A stretch of DNA of 64,000 bases from Loripinus fragilis (Eukaryota > Mollusca > Bivalvia > Lucinida > Lucinidae): NCBI GenBank assembly GCA_964019695.1, contig OZ026530.1:35822835-35886834 (forward strand), written 5' to 3'. The position numbers and the translations under genes are program-made. Shown here one piece after another: positions 44,446-56,045 of this stretch. Numbering within the stretch: the stretch's first letter is position 1; every line of letters begins with the position of its first letter. The notes under the pieces are model-generated. The model searched no databases and was not told the origin of the DNA. It was given only the letters and a program-made list of their open reading frames with translations.

Positions 44446-44680
44446 CTGTCCTACTGGCCTGCCAGCCATGAGTGACAGTGACGTCATGTTTTGTTTACTA
44501 AGTATTAGGGACTTTGAATTGATATATTACTTGTGTATTAATCCTATCCACAGGATAGGATAAATGTCCAAGTGATTTATCGATTTGCTTTAGCTCAAGC
44601 GGAGTGTGCAAGTTAAAATTTGACTTAACAATTGTAAACAAAATATGACGTCACTGTCACTTTTGGTTGGAACGACAGTA
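44446..44680. mobile_element. MITE family M1, copy 3
   Basis: 235 bp, the duplicated sister of 35580-35814. Both arms keep TGACGTCA. The central palindrome is slightly decayed (TCCTATCCACAGGATAGGA). Confidence 0.82.
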
Positions 44681-44829
44681 TGTATTACAATTTGGCACCA
44701 TTAGGATTGCCAAGTGAGCACAAGTAATTGATTCTCTTGCATGCTCATCATGCAACGCCACGTGTTTTATTAAAAAAAACAGCTCACAGAATTTTCTAAA
44801 TACGCTGAGATGCGACATACTATGATGAA

Positions 44830-45670
44830 TGCACCTGAATTCAAAGTCAAGTGCCGGTAAAATTATCCATCGGACAAATGAAGAAGAATACAGGAATCTA
44901 TTATAACGTATCACTAGCGGTTTTTGTCCATGAAAGCATTAAGAATTTGCAATCATGAAGTCAGCGTTGGTATGGCCGTCATAGCATAACGTTACTAAAT
45001 ATGCCAAATACTAGTGATTTATAAATTTAGATACCTTATATAATCGCTCTCATAATTGATAAATTGTTGCCTTTTCATTTATGTAGCTGATGAAAAGTTT
45101 GATGTCCACTTTTAAAAGCACAATTTTTGGTTGCTTTGCAAATTATCAGGTCTTAGTTTGGGAATAGAAACATATAGTCTGTATAAATGAAACCTTTCAA
45201 TTTATTTAGAGTTTGGTATTATTACAATACCGAATCTTCCTCCTATAGCTGATTTCATAGGCCATCCATACTTTTCCTGATTTCTTTCACGAGTCAAAGC
45301 ACATGCAATTATATCACATGACTGCCTCAGCTAATTAAAAGTCGTCCCGTTACCACGAGGCCAATCAGCCATGTGTTCGAGGCAACCATCAAAATACCAA
45401 AATAAATTCTGCTTAGTATGCACACAGGCTTGTTTAAATTGCATACGAAGTGAGGATCAGTTGTAAGGGGCCACTTAGCGCCAATTTGGGTTTTTTTACC
45501 TCGAAAACCAATTTTATGTTATTCAAACAGCACCCTGGTTGTTTACATTCTGACGTCCACAGCACTGGTGTCACTGACTGAGTCGGTGTTTATGTAAACA
45601 TTTAACCTTTTGAAGAATGACTCAAAATCTTATCAAAACATAATTAGCAATGTGGCATTGAGCTATCAAA
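44830..45670. other. Intron sequence, nothing recognised
   Basis: No exon-like block with EGF or LU cysteines. A CGACTTTTAATTAGC region and a few short dyads only. Confidence 0.4.
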
Positions 45671-46037
45671 GTAAGTAAGGTTGCAAAGATCAGGAATCGA
45701 TGCAATCAAATACCACACCTGACCCAGGATACCAATGGGAAAGTGACAAACTCACAGAAGACACCACAAACGAGAGCCAAGAGGTCAGCCCTTTCCCAGC
45801 AGGTGACCACGAAGCACATATAAACAGACGCGTACAAAACATAGCAAACACAAGACAGAACAAAAACATAAAAGATCCACAAAAGAAGTACCGCCTTGGA
45901 ACGGTCAGTAAAATATTTTACTGGAGGGCTTAAACCGGTTTAACGGCGCCAACCTCACCCTTAATTCAGATGTGGATCAAGACACATAGATATTTGGTTT
46001 GCATGAAAGACCCCTAACTTATCAATGCATCATCTCC
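45671..46037 (+). repeat. Dispersed repeat R1, long copy
   Basis: Begins AAGTAAGGTTGCAAAGATC, contains CACACCTGACCCAGGATACC and GTACCGCCTTGGAACGGTC, and ends near ATCAATGCATCATCTCC. It shares its whole length with the reverse copy at 52023-52402. Confidence 0.68.
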
Positions 46038-46202
46038 TAAAACATATAAATCAAGATATAACAAGGAGATAAAGCAAGGATAAGGACTCAACAGTAAATT
46101 AAACTGAATACCGGAGCAAAAGAAATCCAACAGGTAAACCCCGGTGGGCCCGACAAACAGCCAAAGCATCAGGTCCCTACCATCTCATCAATAGATAAGT
46201 CT

Positions 46203-47897
46203 TTAAGTCGGAACCATCATAGAGTCTGAAGTCCGACCCACCGGCGTGCAATTAAAGAGGAAAGCAAAGTTGCCAACTGTGATTGGGTTGACTACCAAGC
46301 ATGCAGTCTGTTGCAATACATTAATGTTATAGCCAATCTTTTTATAATGGGAAATTATTTTAATGAACTGCGCTGAAAAATTATTAGAGCCAACAATCTT
46401 CTTCAACTTATACACCAAGCCACCATAGAAATCAGGTTCCGAAAGTCCTTGGCGCAAGAGAGATTTAAGTCCAACTTGGAATTTAGAAATCAAATCAAAG
46501 TATCGTCTATAAAATTTTGAAAATGTTTTGCAAAGTTTATGATACCGATAGCCCTGTTTAAGAAGTTTCTGAGTTAACAATTTATTGCGGGTGTTGAAGT
46601 CAGTAACATAGCTAGATGCTCTAGCAAAACGAATGAGTTGAGAGATATAGACTCCATAGGATGTAGAACGAGGAACATCACCATCTAAAAATGGGAAATT
46701 GACAATTTCAAAATCAAAGTCGTCACGTTTATCATAGATTTTGGTAGAAACAATACCATTAGAAATTGACAAATGCAAGTCTTAAAATGCGGCTTCGGTA
46801 TCAGAGGCATTGGCTTTATTAAGTTGGGGCTCTGAAGGGTATATTTGACTAACCATATTTTCAAAATAAACATTATTAATATTTAAAATATCGTCCAAAT
46901 ATCTGGAAGTAGTGTTAAACGCATCAATAACATCAGCCTGCTTATCATCAGAAAGAGACATCATAAAGTCCCTTTCATAACAAAACAGGAATAAATCTGC
47001 AACCAGGGGAGCACAATTAGTGCCCATAGGAATCCCAACTACTTGTCTATAGAGCTTGGTGCCAAATCGAATAAAAATGTTGTCCAACAAAAAGGTCAGC
47101 GCATCACATACATTTTGACACGACCATGCATGATATTTTTTAGGTTTTTCTGAAGTAAAAAATGCATTTCTGTCACTACATGCAAGGTAAGGAGAGCCTT
47201 CTCTCTGGAAGGTTCTTTCAATAGGATCAATAAGTTTATCTTTAATTAAATTATGAGGTAAAGTAGTGTAAAGAGTAGAAAAATCATAAGTAGACAAACT
47301 GGTCGCATTGAAATCTCTAGCTTTAAGTTTATCTAAAATTTCACCTGAATTTTTAATCGACCAAAATAGGTTTTTACCGGATCTCTCATATACTTTTTCA
47401 CAATATTTGATAACATGTTTTTTAACAGCTGTAAGACACGAGGTTAACAATTTAGAAAGTTCTGTTGTCGTACAAGAACTAGAATTTGCAATAAATCTTG
47501 CTTTATAGGGTTTTTTATGGAGTTTAGGTAACCAGTACAACGTAGGAACTTTGTCTTGATTTTCTTTAGCTTTGACACCAAAATGTAGGGCTGTATGACA
47601 ACCATGCCCATCAACAATCACCCTTTCACTTAAAGAAGGCTGCAGTTTATAGGCATTAGTGTCAACAAGCTCACGCTTAAGAGTATTAATATAATACAAT
47701 CGTCATACAACTACAACATTGTTAGCAGCTTTATCTGCTGGAACCAAAACATAGTTCATATGAAAATCCTGGATACCTCGTTTAAGATGACGAAAAGAAG
47801 ATTTAGGTTTAAAGTCAATCTTGCAATAGAAATTCCTAATATAACCGAAAATTACATGAACTCGTATGTTTCCACTGTCATCATTTGGTATCTGCAA
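46203..47897 (-). pseudogene. Penelope-like reverse transcriptase with two stops
   Basis: One minus-strand frame of about 565 codons is interrupted only by TGA at 47700-47702 and TAA at 46779-46781. The first part has FHMNYVLVPADKAANN. The middle part has the RT motifs YWLPKLHKKP, STYDFSTLYTTLPH, GIPMGTNCAPLVADL and SRYLDDIL. The last part (GDVPRSTSYGVYISQLIRFA) is the C-terminal region conserved in this RT family. The PKLHK block and MGTNCAPL point to Penelope-like elements. No GIY-YIG endonuclease was seen after it. Both stops are single codons in otherwise conserved context, so inactivation looks recent. The element lies in the intron between EGF 2 and EGF 3, in sense with the host gene. 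Confidence 0.72.
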
Positions 47898-48324
47898 TGC
47901 TTATTATATTTAATAAGTCACGTTGTTGGGACGTTATGTGATTGGGCAGATATTTTTCTATTTATGAGGGCTCGGAGCCAATCGGAATGTGTCAGGAAAA
48001 CTTGGTATGAAATTAGCTATACTCCATGCTAAATGCAATCCGTTAGCCCTTTGTATACTAATGGATTCTTCCTTCTGGTTTGATACAATAAACTTAGAAT
48101 AGCCCATTATACATATCTAGGCATGTCAGATCATACTTTCCAAAACTATATTGTATTCTTTTGTTTTACTTGTATAAACAGTGTAGATGAAATGTTGCAT
48201 ATGCTGCACAACATCAGATCAGGTTCTTCACTGTTTGCAAAAGTACTCATTCAGGGGTTTCCTGAATACAACAGTTTAATAACATGCTTCGTAAAATTTG
48301 TTTTAAACCACCAGAAGTGCTTAC

Positions 48325-48438
48325 CTGTATCACAGTTCTTGCCGGTGTATCCAGTGTTGCACGTGCACGAGTATCCACCTGTAGCGGGCAAACATGTTCC
48401 ATGCATACAAGGGTTAGGATTACAGTGTGAATGGCTAG
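48325..48438 (-). CDS. EGF-like domain exon (EGF 2)
   Basis: This 114-nt phase 1-1 exon has six cysteines: ASHSHCNPNPCMHGTC, then [19 protein letters not shown]. It has a tacag acceptor and a gtaagc donor. The exon and about 500 bp of its upstream intron are homologous to the exon at 9926-10039 and its flank, showing a block duplication within the gene. Its intron on the 5' side holds the 28-bp minisatellite, as does the intron 5' of 9926-10039. Confidence 0.9.
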
Positions 48439-48949
48439 CTGTAAAAAAGCATTGATTTGGTAGAATATGCATTTATTTGATAATCTCATTTCAGTATATA
48501 AGCTCCAAATAAAACAAAATTGCATATGGGGTGTTAAGGATAATTGTGTGCCTTTGTGGTAATATGTACAATGTATAAAGTGTAAGTTTACACCAAATGG
48601 GACTATCAGCTAAGCTGCAAACGCTTTTGTTGTTAACTTTCACTAACTGTCCAACAAAACAACTTGAGGTCAACATTTCACCAGTTATAAATGTGAAACA
48701 TTTCTTCCATACAGGCATTATACATACGAGCTAAGCTTCAAAAACTGCACATAGCGTGTAAAGGATAATTGTTTGCCTTTGTGGTAATATGTACAATGTA
48801 CAAAGTGAAAGTTTACACCAAATGAAATAATCAGCTCAGATGTCAAGGCTTCAGTTGTAAACTTTAATTAACCGTCCAACAAATCAATTTGCCGCCAACA
48901 TTTCTCCAATGATAAATGTGAAACATTTCAACCATACAGGCATTATACA

Positions 48950-50110
48950 TAGACCTTCTAATAACAGAGAATGTTCATAAGCCTTGATACTACAAAGACT
49001 GTTCATGGACTTTGTAACTATATTTACTGTTCATGAACCTTGTAACTACAGAGACTGTTTATGGTCCTTGAACCTACAGAGACTCATCGGCCTTGTAACT
49101 ACAAAGACTGGTCATGGGAATATAACTACATATGCTGTTCATAGGCTTTGTTTGATTTGATTCTTTACGTCCCATCAACAATCTTTCAGTTAAACAGGGA
49201 GGAGTCTTCCTGAGACTGTGTGGCGGCGGTAGAACGTCTCCCTGCCCTTCACTATAGTGTAGATTTTATTTTCTTGTCCTTTGGAATCATGGGTTTCATT
49301 GTGGAACTTTGAAACTATTAGAAGGTCACTGTTGAAGCCTAAATGGCAGAAACTAGCAAGTCTGGCCCAAGAAATATGCACACTCTAGTTTCAGTTCTTT
49401 GGTGCAGTCTTTGCTTCCAAAGGATACCCTTTTAAGAACATATTTGACTTCACTACAGCTGGTGACTGGGACTGTGTGGCGGCGGTAGAACGTTTCCCTG
49501 CCCTTCACTATAGTGTAGATTTTATTTTCTTGTCCTTTGGGATCATGGGTTTCATTGTGGAACTTTGAAACTATTAGAGGTTCACTGATGAAGCCTAAAT
49601 GTCAGAAACTAGCTAGTCTGGCCCAAGAAATATGCACACTCTAGTTTCAGTTCTTTGGTGCAGTCTTTGCGTCCAAAGAATACCCTTTTAAGAACATTTT
49701 TAACCAGTACTAAGCTAGGATAAATGGGTCTTGCTCAAGGACCACAACGCAGTGACGCCCGAGAAGCTCAAACCTGCGGCCCCTTGGTCTCAAGTAAAGC
49801 AGTCTACCACTGAGCCACTGCGCTCCCTACTGTTCATAGGCCTTTTAACTACAGTAACTGTTAATTAGCCATGTAACTTTACGGTGACTGTTCGTGTTTT
49901 TTGTAGCCACATACACTGGTCATGGGCATTGCAACCTCATAGCTTTTTCATGGGCATTGCAACCACCTAAATTGTTCATTGACATTTTAATAACAGAATG
50001 TTCATATAGTTCTTGAAGTTACAGGGCATTTTGGCAGGCACTATAACTTCATAAAATATTCATAGGCCCTGTAGGTACAGAAAAGGCCCGTATGCCATGT
50101 AAGTACAGAG
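48950..50110. repeat. 28-bp minisatellite, second locus
   Basis: The same 28-bp units as at 10.35 and 27.8 kb, in the intron between EGF 1 and EGF 2. A SINE with a nested duplication interrupts it at 49147-49829. This supports block duplication of exon plus intron. Confidence 0.78.
49147..49829 (-). mobile_element. SINE copy interrupted by a 256-bp tandem duplication
   Basis: The tail end (TTTGATTTGATTCTTTACG) lies at 49147 and the head (GCCACTGCGCTCCCTA) ends at 49829. A 12-bp duplication CTGTTCATAGGC flanks it. About 480 bp of foreign sequence sits inside (about 49212-49688), made of nearly two tandem copies with a 256-bp period starting GACTGTGTGGCGGCGG at 49214 and 49470. A diverged relative of the inserted unit lies at 55862-56040. 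Confidence 0.8.
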
Positions 50111-50193
50111 ATTGAAACTACAGGAAATACCTTGCAAATCAACAGTGATTTTTTTGTCATAAAACATTGTAATAACGACCACAATTACTTTAC

Positions 50194-50307
50194 CTGTATC
50201 ACAGTTTTTCCCAGTATATCCACTGTTGCACGTGCATGAGTATCCACCTGTGATTTCTACACATGATCCATGTACACAAGGGTTAGGTTGGCAATGTGAA
50301 TGATTCG
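50194..50307 (-). CDS. EGF-like domain exon (EGF 1 of the window)
   Basis: This 114-nt phase 1-1 exon encodes one complete EGF module with six cysteines, including NPCVHGSC and [19 protein letters not shown]. The acceptor is tctccag and the donor is gtaaag. In EGF-like domains the six cysteines pair 1-3, 2-4 and 5-6 in secreted or extracellular proteins. It is the first EGF exon after the LU exons. It is very similar to the exons at 44229 and 35367, and those three share the ITGGYS stretch, so they look like recent duplicates. No Asp/Asn pattern typical of calcium-binding EGF is evident. Confidence 0.9.
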
Positions 50308-51760
50308 CTGGAGAAAAACATTCTAAAAGGTTGTAATAAATATTTTTGTTATAAATCAACACTTTTACATAAAATTTCTGAGAAATAGGTTTACTCAAAG
50401 TGATGTAAATAGAGATTAATATTTGGGCGAGCACACGACATTTAATTACTTAGTGCATCATTGAGCAACGACAGCTAATGTAACTCTGCACACATGCGTA
50501 GACTCAGGGAAGCCTGCGCTGCTTGCATACACAACGTAAAGACGACTGAGAGCAAACGTAGAGCCTTAGCCCTAGGGATATCCCATCATGGACGTTTTTT
50601 TATTAGAATCCTTTACGCATATCCGATAGGGATAATAATCTCGTGCTCTCAGATGCAATAAACCATACCAGACCTAATGCACATATTGCCAAAACGTTTC
50701 TGTGTAAAGCGTGTAGTTGCTTTGGAAATCATATATGGACAGGTTTAGAAGAACACAATTTTTCAGCGTAAAATTGTAAATATTTTCATACGAATCATTT
50801 TAACAACATATGTTTTGGGTGCTCAAAAGAATTGTCTCGATTTTTGGATAGAGAAATAAGAAAAACAATGTTACACGCTCTGAACTAAAGGCCTGATTAT
50901 AAATTATTCTTTCTTCTCCAACTATTCATTCGCCTAGATTTCGAGACGTCACTTTTGGTCAGCTAAACAAACATTCATTATGAGAAATTATAGAAGACAA
51001 AATAAGCTAATGGTTTATTTATGAAACCTACCCCAAGGTTATCCTATATAAGATCTACTTTCTATCTGGAGCTTTTATCATGATGTGATAATCATCAGAT
51101 AATTTTCAAGAATCAGTACTGTGGTAATACGAGTAGAAAGCTTGTAGAAGTATCATTGATTTAGGGAGCACATGCACATGCATTTATATCAGACAATCTT
51201 ATAGCGTTTAGAACGTCCATGATACATGTTTGCTCAAATGGATGCAATAGAGAATAATTTGCACGCATTTGCTTACGTATCAAATACACTCAGACCATTA
51301 CCTAAACTTTTTCTGCGTAAAATATGTAGTTACTTTTTGAGTATCACGTTACAGTTCTGATTTCTTGAAGAAATCATTTGTTTTGTAATGAGCTCATAAT
51401 CAAATGTTATTTTAAAAAAAGGTTGCTAGAGATTTAGATACACTATAAGCTACTATTATGATTTTACCTGACCTAGGTTTTGTTCCAGATGTTAAAAGTT
51501 TAAATATATGTATATAGTTAACCATTCCTTGACTGGTGGATCAGTCTACCTGATTTGATAAACAATACTCTGGATTTCAATTATACATTTGAATCAGTGA
51601 CATGTTTTGTATTTCATTTTTTCTCTCATTAAGATCAAAACTGCAGACAACGCTGTCTTCTCGTTTGCTTGTCATACTTACATTTCTGCCCCATTGCACA
51701 GGGTGTTCACTTGTTCCCATTTACATGGCACAAGACAACACGTGGAATATAAGAATATAT
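50308..51760. other. Intron between the LU and EGF parts
   Basis: Two loosely similar stretches (about 50640-50760 and 51240-51350, sharing GCGTAAA.TGTAGTT words) hint at an old duplication. No coding exon was seen. Confidence 0.35.
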
Positions 51761-51764
51761 CATG

Positions 51765-52500
51765 AATGTGAGGGTAGGATAGAAAAATTTGGCCCGATGA
51801 TCGCCATTTGGCATCACGAGGCTTGCCCAGTGATGACAAACGGTGATTCATTGGGACGGATTTTTCTATCCTACCCTCACACAAATAATGGATTCTTTTT
51901 CTTGCTCACCACCGTTTTTTATTTTAAAATAAGCTTCCAGAAGTCCCTGAATACGCTAAGATACAATTGCACATAATGACGTCACTTTAACATAACAATG
52001 AAGTCATCTTACGACAATGTGCGTGAGGAGATGATGCATTGATAAGTTAGGGGTCTTTCATGCACACCAAATATCTATGTGTCTTGATCCACATCTGAAT
52101 TAAGGGCGAGGTTAGCGCGCCGTTAAACCGGTTTAAACCCTCCAGTAAAATATTTTACTGACCGTTCCAAGGCGGTGCTTCTTTTGTGGATCTTTTATGT
52201 TTTTGTTCTGTCTTGTGTTTGCTAAGTCTTTGTGCGCGTTTGTTTATATGTGTTTTGTGGTCACCTGCTGGGAAAGGGCTGACATCTTGGCTCTCGTTTG
52301 TTGTGTCTAACTTTGAGTTCGTCACTTTCCCATTTGGTATCCTGGGCCGTGTGTGGTACTTGATTGTATCGTTTCCTGATCTTTGCACCCTTACTTACTT
52401 CCAATACAGCCAATGTATGCAGCCCTCACGTGACAGCCTGGGTAAGATAGCATGGGTAAGATATGATTTTCTATCCCAGGGTAAAATCTCAGATATCCGT
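51765..52500. repeat. MITE-like repeat with GGATAGAAAAA ends, split by R1
   Basis: GAGGGTAGGATAGAAAAATT near 51770 is inverted at 51860-51880 (TTTTTCTATCCTACCCTC), forming a hairpin of about 110 bp. The following part matches window positions 1-170. A relative lies at 60240-60425. Confidence 0.55.
52023..52402 (-). repeat. Dispersed repeat R1, long copy
   Basis: Reverse complement of the 45671-46037 type. It is inserted between two halves of another repeat that is continuous at 1-170, so it is a true insertion. Confidence 0.68.
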
Positions 52501-52893
52501 ATCTGGTGTGCAAGAACAGAAAGTATCTAAATGGATCTAGGATCCAATTGGTCTCGGATTCATTACAAGCTCTAAAATATTTGAAAACTGTAGACCTGAA
52601 ATGCAGCTACCAGTGTAGATATTGCCATCGCTATATTATGTACACAGATGAAATCATGTCAGGTTATCAAAGTTGAACATGCAGTTAAACCTGTCTAAAG
52701 CGGTCACTCAAAAATAGATAAAACAAAAATCTTAATAATCAATGGTAGCTTAATGAAGGTCGAAAGTATTACAGAATGTTCCCCTTGGAGCATTCTGCAA
52801 TACTTTTAACCAGCATTATGCAGTAATTGGTCTTAAAACGAATTTAGGTCTTCTTATTGAGTGGCCGCTTAAGACAGGTTTTACTGTACCTAC

Positions 52894-53020
52894 TTGCTGT
52901 ATTGCAGTTATCATTGCAGAGATTGTCGTCGCAGCATTTTGTACAGAGGGCGTGTCGTGCCACGTTGGTGATCCGTTTACCTACAGTTTGTACTACATAT
53001 GACTGCAAGGCTTTGCATAT
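52894..53020 (-). CDS. LU (Ly6/uPAR-like) domain 2, C-terminal exon
   Basis: This 127-nt exon has a ctcag acceptor and enters in phase 0. It reads ICKALQSYVV... to ALCTKCCDDNLCNDNCNT. The CTKCCDDNLCN block is the LU/three-finger signature. Two overlapping donors are possible. I chose gtaggt because it leaves in phase 1, matching the downstream EGF exon at 50194-50307. The alternative gtacag four bases later would leave in phase 2. This is the junction between the LU part and the EGF part of the protein, with no other coding sequence recognised between 52.9 and 50.3 kb. Confidence 0.82.
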
Positions 53021-53164
53021 CTGAGAAAAAAGATGAATAATTATTGTTATTTCAGAAATAATTGATTAGAATTTTTCAGATGCAGATGTAGCATAAAATA
53101 AACATATGATCGCACAATGTCACAGTCGCTGACTATAGCCTACTAGGGACACTGATAGAGATAT

Positions 53165-53665
53165 GTTTATTTAAAACTTAGCAGTGAAATCAATGCGTAT
53201 CAAAAACACATAAAATTGCTGTTAATCACTAGTGAAATGATATCAGTATTTAGTGATTGATATCAGCCTATATTTTCACCGTAGCATTTTTTTTATTACC
53301 TCTGACTTTCGCAATCACTTAACGCATTTCACTTCAAAACTTCAAATGCCGATAACTTTCTTATTTGTGAGTGAAAGCATCAAATGTGTATATGCATTTT
53401 CTTAGTTAGAACGTGACGAAAATTTTGGTATCAATTTTTTTGGGGTTTGGCTAGAAGTTTTCGTTTTGCATTTTCAGCACCTCCTTTTTCAATGGATGTA
53501 GCCTTTTAAATGTATAAAATAAAAAGAAAATTGTCTTTTTTTTCGGTAAATACTAATATATTTCATCTCATGATTTGAAAGAATCACGCACTCGTGAAAA
53601 TGCTGATGTTTTCAACACACTTGATATTATATATTTGGTATTCATCTCCAAAAAGTAAATATCCT
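53165..53665. repeat. Dispersed repeat, copy 2 of 2
   Basis: Same order of blocks as 5050-5665, including the closing GATATTATATATTTGGTATTC and AAATATCCTCTATTTAT. Middle part diverged. Confidence 0.5.
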
Positions 53666-53816
53666 CTATTTATTCATGTTAAAAAAAAATAAATGTAATG
53701 TTAAACTGTGCAAAAACGTTGAGCTATCAATAAAAAAAACTGTTTTGAATATCAATGAGATGGTAATTGAGTTTGATAGCGTTGCGATATATAGTTTAAG
53801 TACTAGTTTAAATATG

Positions 53817-54514
53817 AGCCGTGACATCAGATTTCCAACAATGTGGTATGTGCGACCAGCAAAGCCTCAGATCAGCCACCGCATACGCGAAAATAGTAAG
53901 TGAGTATGATCAGGAAATACCACAATCACAAACTGCAGACAACCCCGTGGCACCGCGAGGAAGAGCCGCTCAACCATCACGAGACACCAGGAAGAAAAAT
54001 TAAGCAAAGCAATCAGCTCTCTTCCCCATCAAGATGATTGCAATACGAGAATGGACATAAAGTAACGTACAACAAAACATAGAACAATTACAGACTCCCA
54101 CAATGGGAGTAACAATAAACAAAAAGTCAACAACAACAGAACCACCGCCTTAGAACGGACAGCAGCCTAAGCAAACGGGGGGCTTAAATGCATTTTACTG
54201 GTACCAAATCTTCGCCCTAGATTCTGCTGTTGTTGGAGTACAAGAAATGTTCAGCTCACATGGAGGCCATCTAATAATGCAATGTATCATTATGAAAAAC
54301 ACTCTAATCAAATTAACACTCCATGATGAAACAAAGAAAAGGGCTCATGACTCTGTTCAGAGCCTTTGCATGTCGCTTGATTATTCTATGAATGTTAAGC
54401 TACTGACTGAACACCATTTGGAGTTGCTAAGCCTAAAAAGAGGCTGCACAGGCTCGTCTTAGTCTACACTTGTCAAAATGCCACGTTGTTGGAAATCACA
54501 TGTCACAGCTCAAA
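53817..54514. mobile_element. MITE family M7, solo copy split by repeat R2
   Basis: Ends CCGTGACATCAGATTTCCAA and GGAAATCACATGTCACAG. It carries GCGACCAGCAAAGCCTCAG at the left and CTGAACACCATTTGGAGTTG at the right. It is interrupted by R2 at 53896-54346. Confidence 0.72.
53896..54346 (+). repeat. Dispersed repeat R2, full copy inside a MITE
   Basis: About 450 bp from AAGTGAGTATGATCAGG to GAAAAGGGCTCATGAC. It interrupts a MITE (53817-54514), which shows it is mobile. The core CCGCCTTAGAACGGACAG is shared in modified form with family R1. No ORF. Confidence 0.65.
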
Positions 54515-54755
54515 TGTGCAATTGAAGGAGAAAGGGATAACATGGGTAGCCTAAGTAGGGCTTACGGTGCCCTGTGTCCGCTATGGCATACTTGATTGTA
54601 TCGATTCCTGATCTTTTGCTTCTTCCCTACTTTGGCACAGGCTATAGACATTGTATTTGCGTGTGCTTTGGTTATTTCATCTTTGGGAATGATAGTTAAA
54701 CATTAATTCATAAATGTTATAACGGTACCATTAATCTCACATTTGGTTGTTTGAT

Positions 54756-54915
54756 TTGCTTCTTTACATCCAAGTCAACAATTTTTCAGTCATGTTTGGG
54801 CGGGCCCGTCCTAGGTTCAACCATTATTAAGCAGAGGATAAAGTGTCTTGCTCAAGGAGACAACGTAGTTCCTCTTGTGAGACTGGGACTCGCGAGCCCT
54901 CGATCTCAAGTCAAT
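54756..54915 (-). mobile_element. SINE copy, diverged
   Basis: Reverse-strand SINE with tail (GATTTGCTTCTTTACATCC), body (GGTTCAACCATTATTAAGC) and part of the head (GGGACTCGCGAGCCC). Confidence 0.7.
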
Positions 54916-55271
54916 ACGAATAGTACTTTACGACGAGTATCATTATATATACTTCTTACATAAATGGTAAGGACAGTGAACTTCTATTGAAGAAATAGAG
55001 GATCTTACTGAGTGATAATGTTTTATTGAATTTATTAAACGAGTTGGGGAAAAGAGATAAAATGCGAGGCTTGCCGAGCATTTTATCTCTTTTTCGCAAC
55101 GAGTTTAAAAATCAAATAATACAAGAGCACGAATGTTAGATTCTATTTATCATATGACATTAAGATTACTTTGAAGTCTCATTGCTGACGTAAAGACGTT
55201 ATGATATTGTCATTATGTACGCAACTTTGTTATGTACGTCATAACGTTTCCCGTAAATCTATAAACCACTA

Positions 55272-55464
55272 TTCTAATGCACTTGCTTTTGTAACGTGAC
55301 GTCTATTTGGAAAACGTCAAAAATTTCCAACAGTATATCCTGCGATATACTGTCGGAAATTGCTTGACGTCACTAATTACGTCATATTTCGTCCGATGAC
55401 GTGCGGCTTTATGCGGCTTGCAACGCTTCACTTCGAGACAAAACTACAGAAATGCATTAGAATG
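55272..55464. mobile_element. Palindromic element nested in M2, first half
   Basis: TTCTAATGCACTTGC at the left is mirrored by TGCATTAGAA at the right. An inner dyad (AACAGTATATCCTGCGATATACTGT) sits inside. It directly abuts a second palindrome. Confidence 0.6.
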
Positions 55465-55633
55465 GGGATAATCATATTCAAAATTTTTATTTGGGGAGGT
55501 ATATCGTCGTACATACGTTCGGAAATCACGTTTTTACAGCTCCGCTCGCGCGTCGCCGTAAAACTAAATTTCCGACCGTATATCCTGACGAAATACCTCC
55601 CAAAATGAAAATTTTGAATACAGTTATCCCCTA
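55465..55633. mobile_element. Palindromic element nested in M2, second half
   Basis: GGGGATAATCATATTCAAAA and its mirror TTTTGAATACAGTTATCCCC form the ends. Inside, GGGAGGTATATCGTCG pairs with the mirrored GACGAAATACCTCCC. Confidence 0.6.
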
Positions 55634-56045
55634 AGTGGTTTATCGATTTTATTGCATGGCGTTATTTCATTCCCAGACGCGCGACGTCTTATGAGTAAAT
55701 AAATATATTTGATGTGCCACACGACTGCTTTTCATACAAGTCTACTGTACTTAATTTGTGTCCGAAATTTTGGTATAATTTCTAAATGTATATAAAAACT
55801 AAAACATACGTGTTTCAGGGGGTACTCTTAACATGCAAAATGCCAAGCTTTGATGCTGTTCTTAGATTATGAATAAAAGAGGATTATTACATTATAGGAC
55901 TTTGAAATCCAATGATGATCACTGATTAGGCTTAAATTGATGAAACTAGCTAGTCTGGCACATAAAAAACTTGCATGCTCTGCACTTTCAGGTATTTTGG
56001 TATATTCTTTGCTTAAAGAGCAGTGACCCATCAAATAAATGTTGT

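Larger units (their letters stand above)
54995..55691 (+). mobile_element. Dispersed element M2, copy 4, with nested palindromes
   Basis: Begins AGAGGATCTTACTGAGTG and ends at CGCGCGACGTCTTATGAG. Split at the ACTAGTGG point of the family by a 360-bp insertion at 55272-55633. Confidence 0.75.

Noticed and set aside
51602..51976. 124-codon plus-strand ORF
   Set aside because: It crosses the GGATAGAAAAA hairpin repeat and continues into the dispersed repeat shared with position 1-170, so it is repeat-derived.
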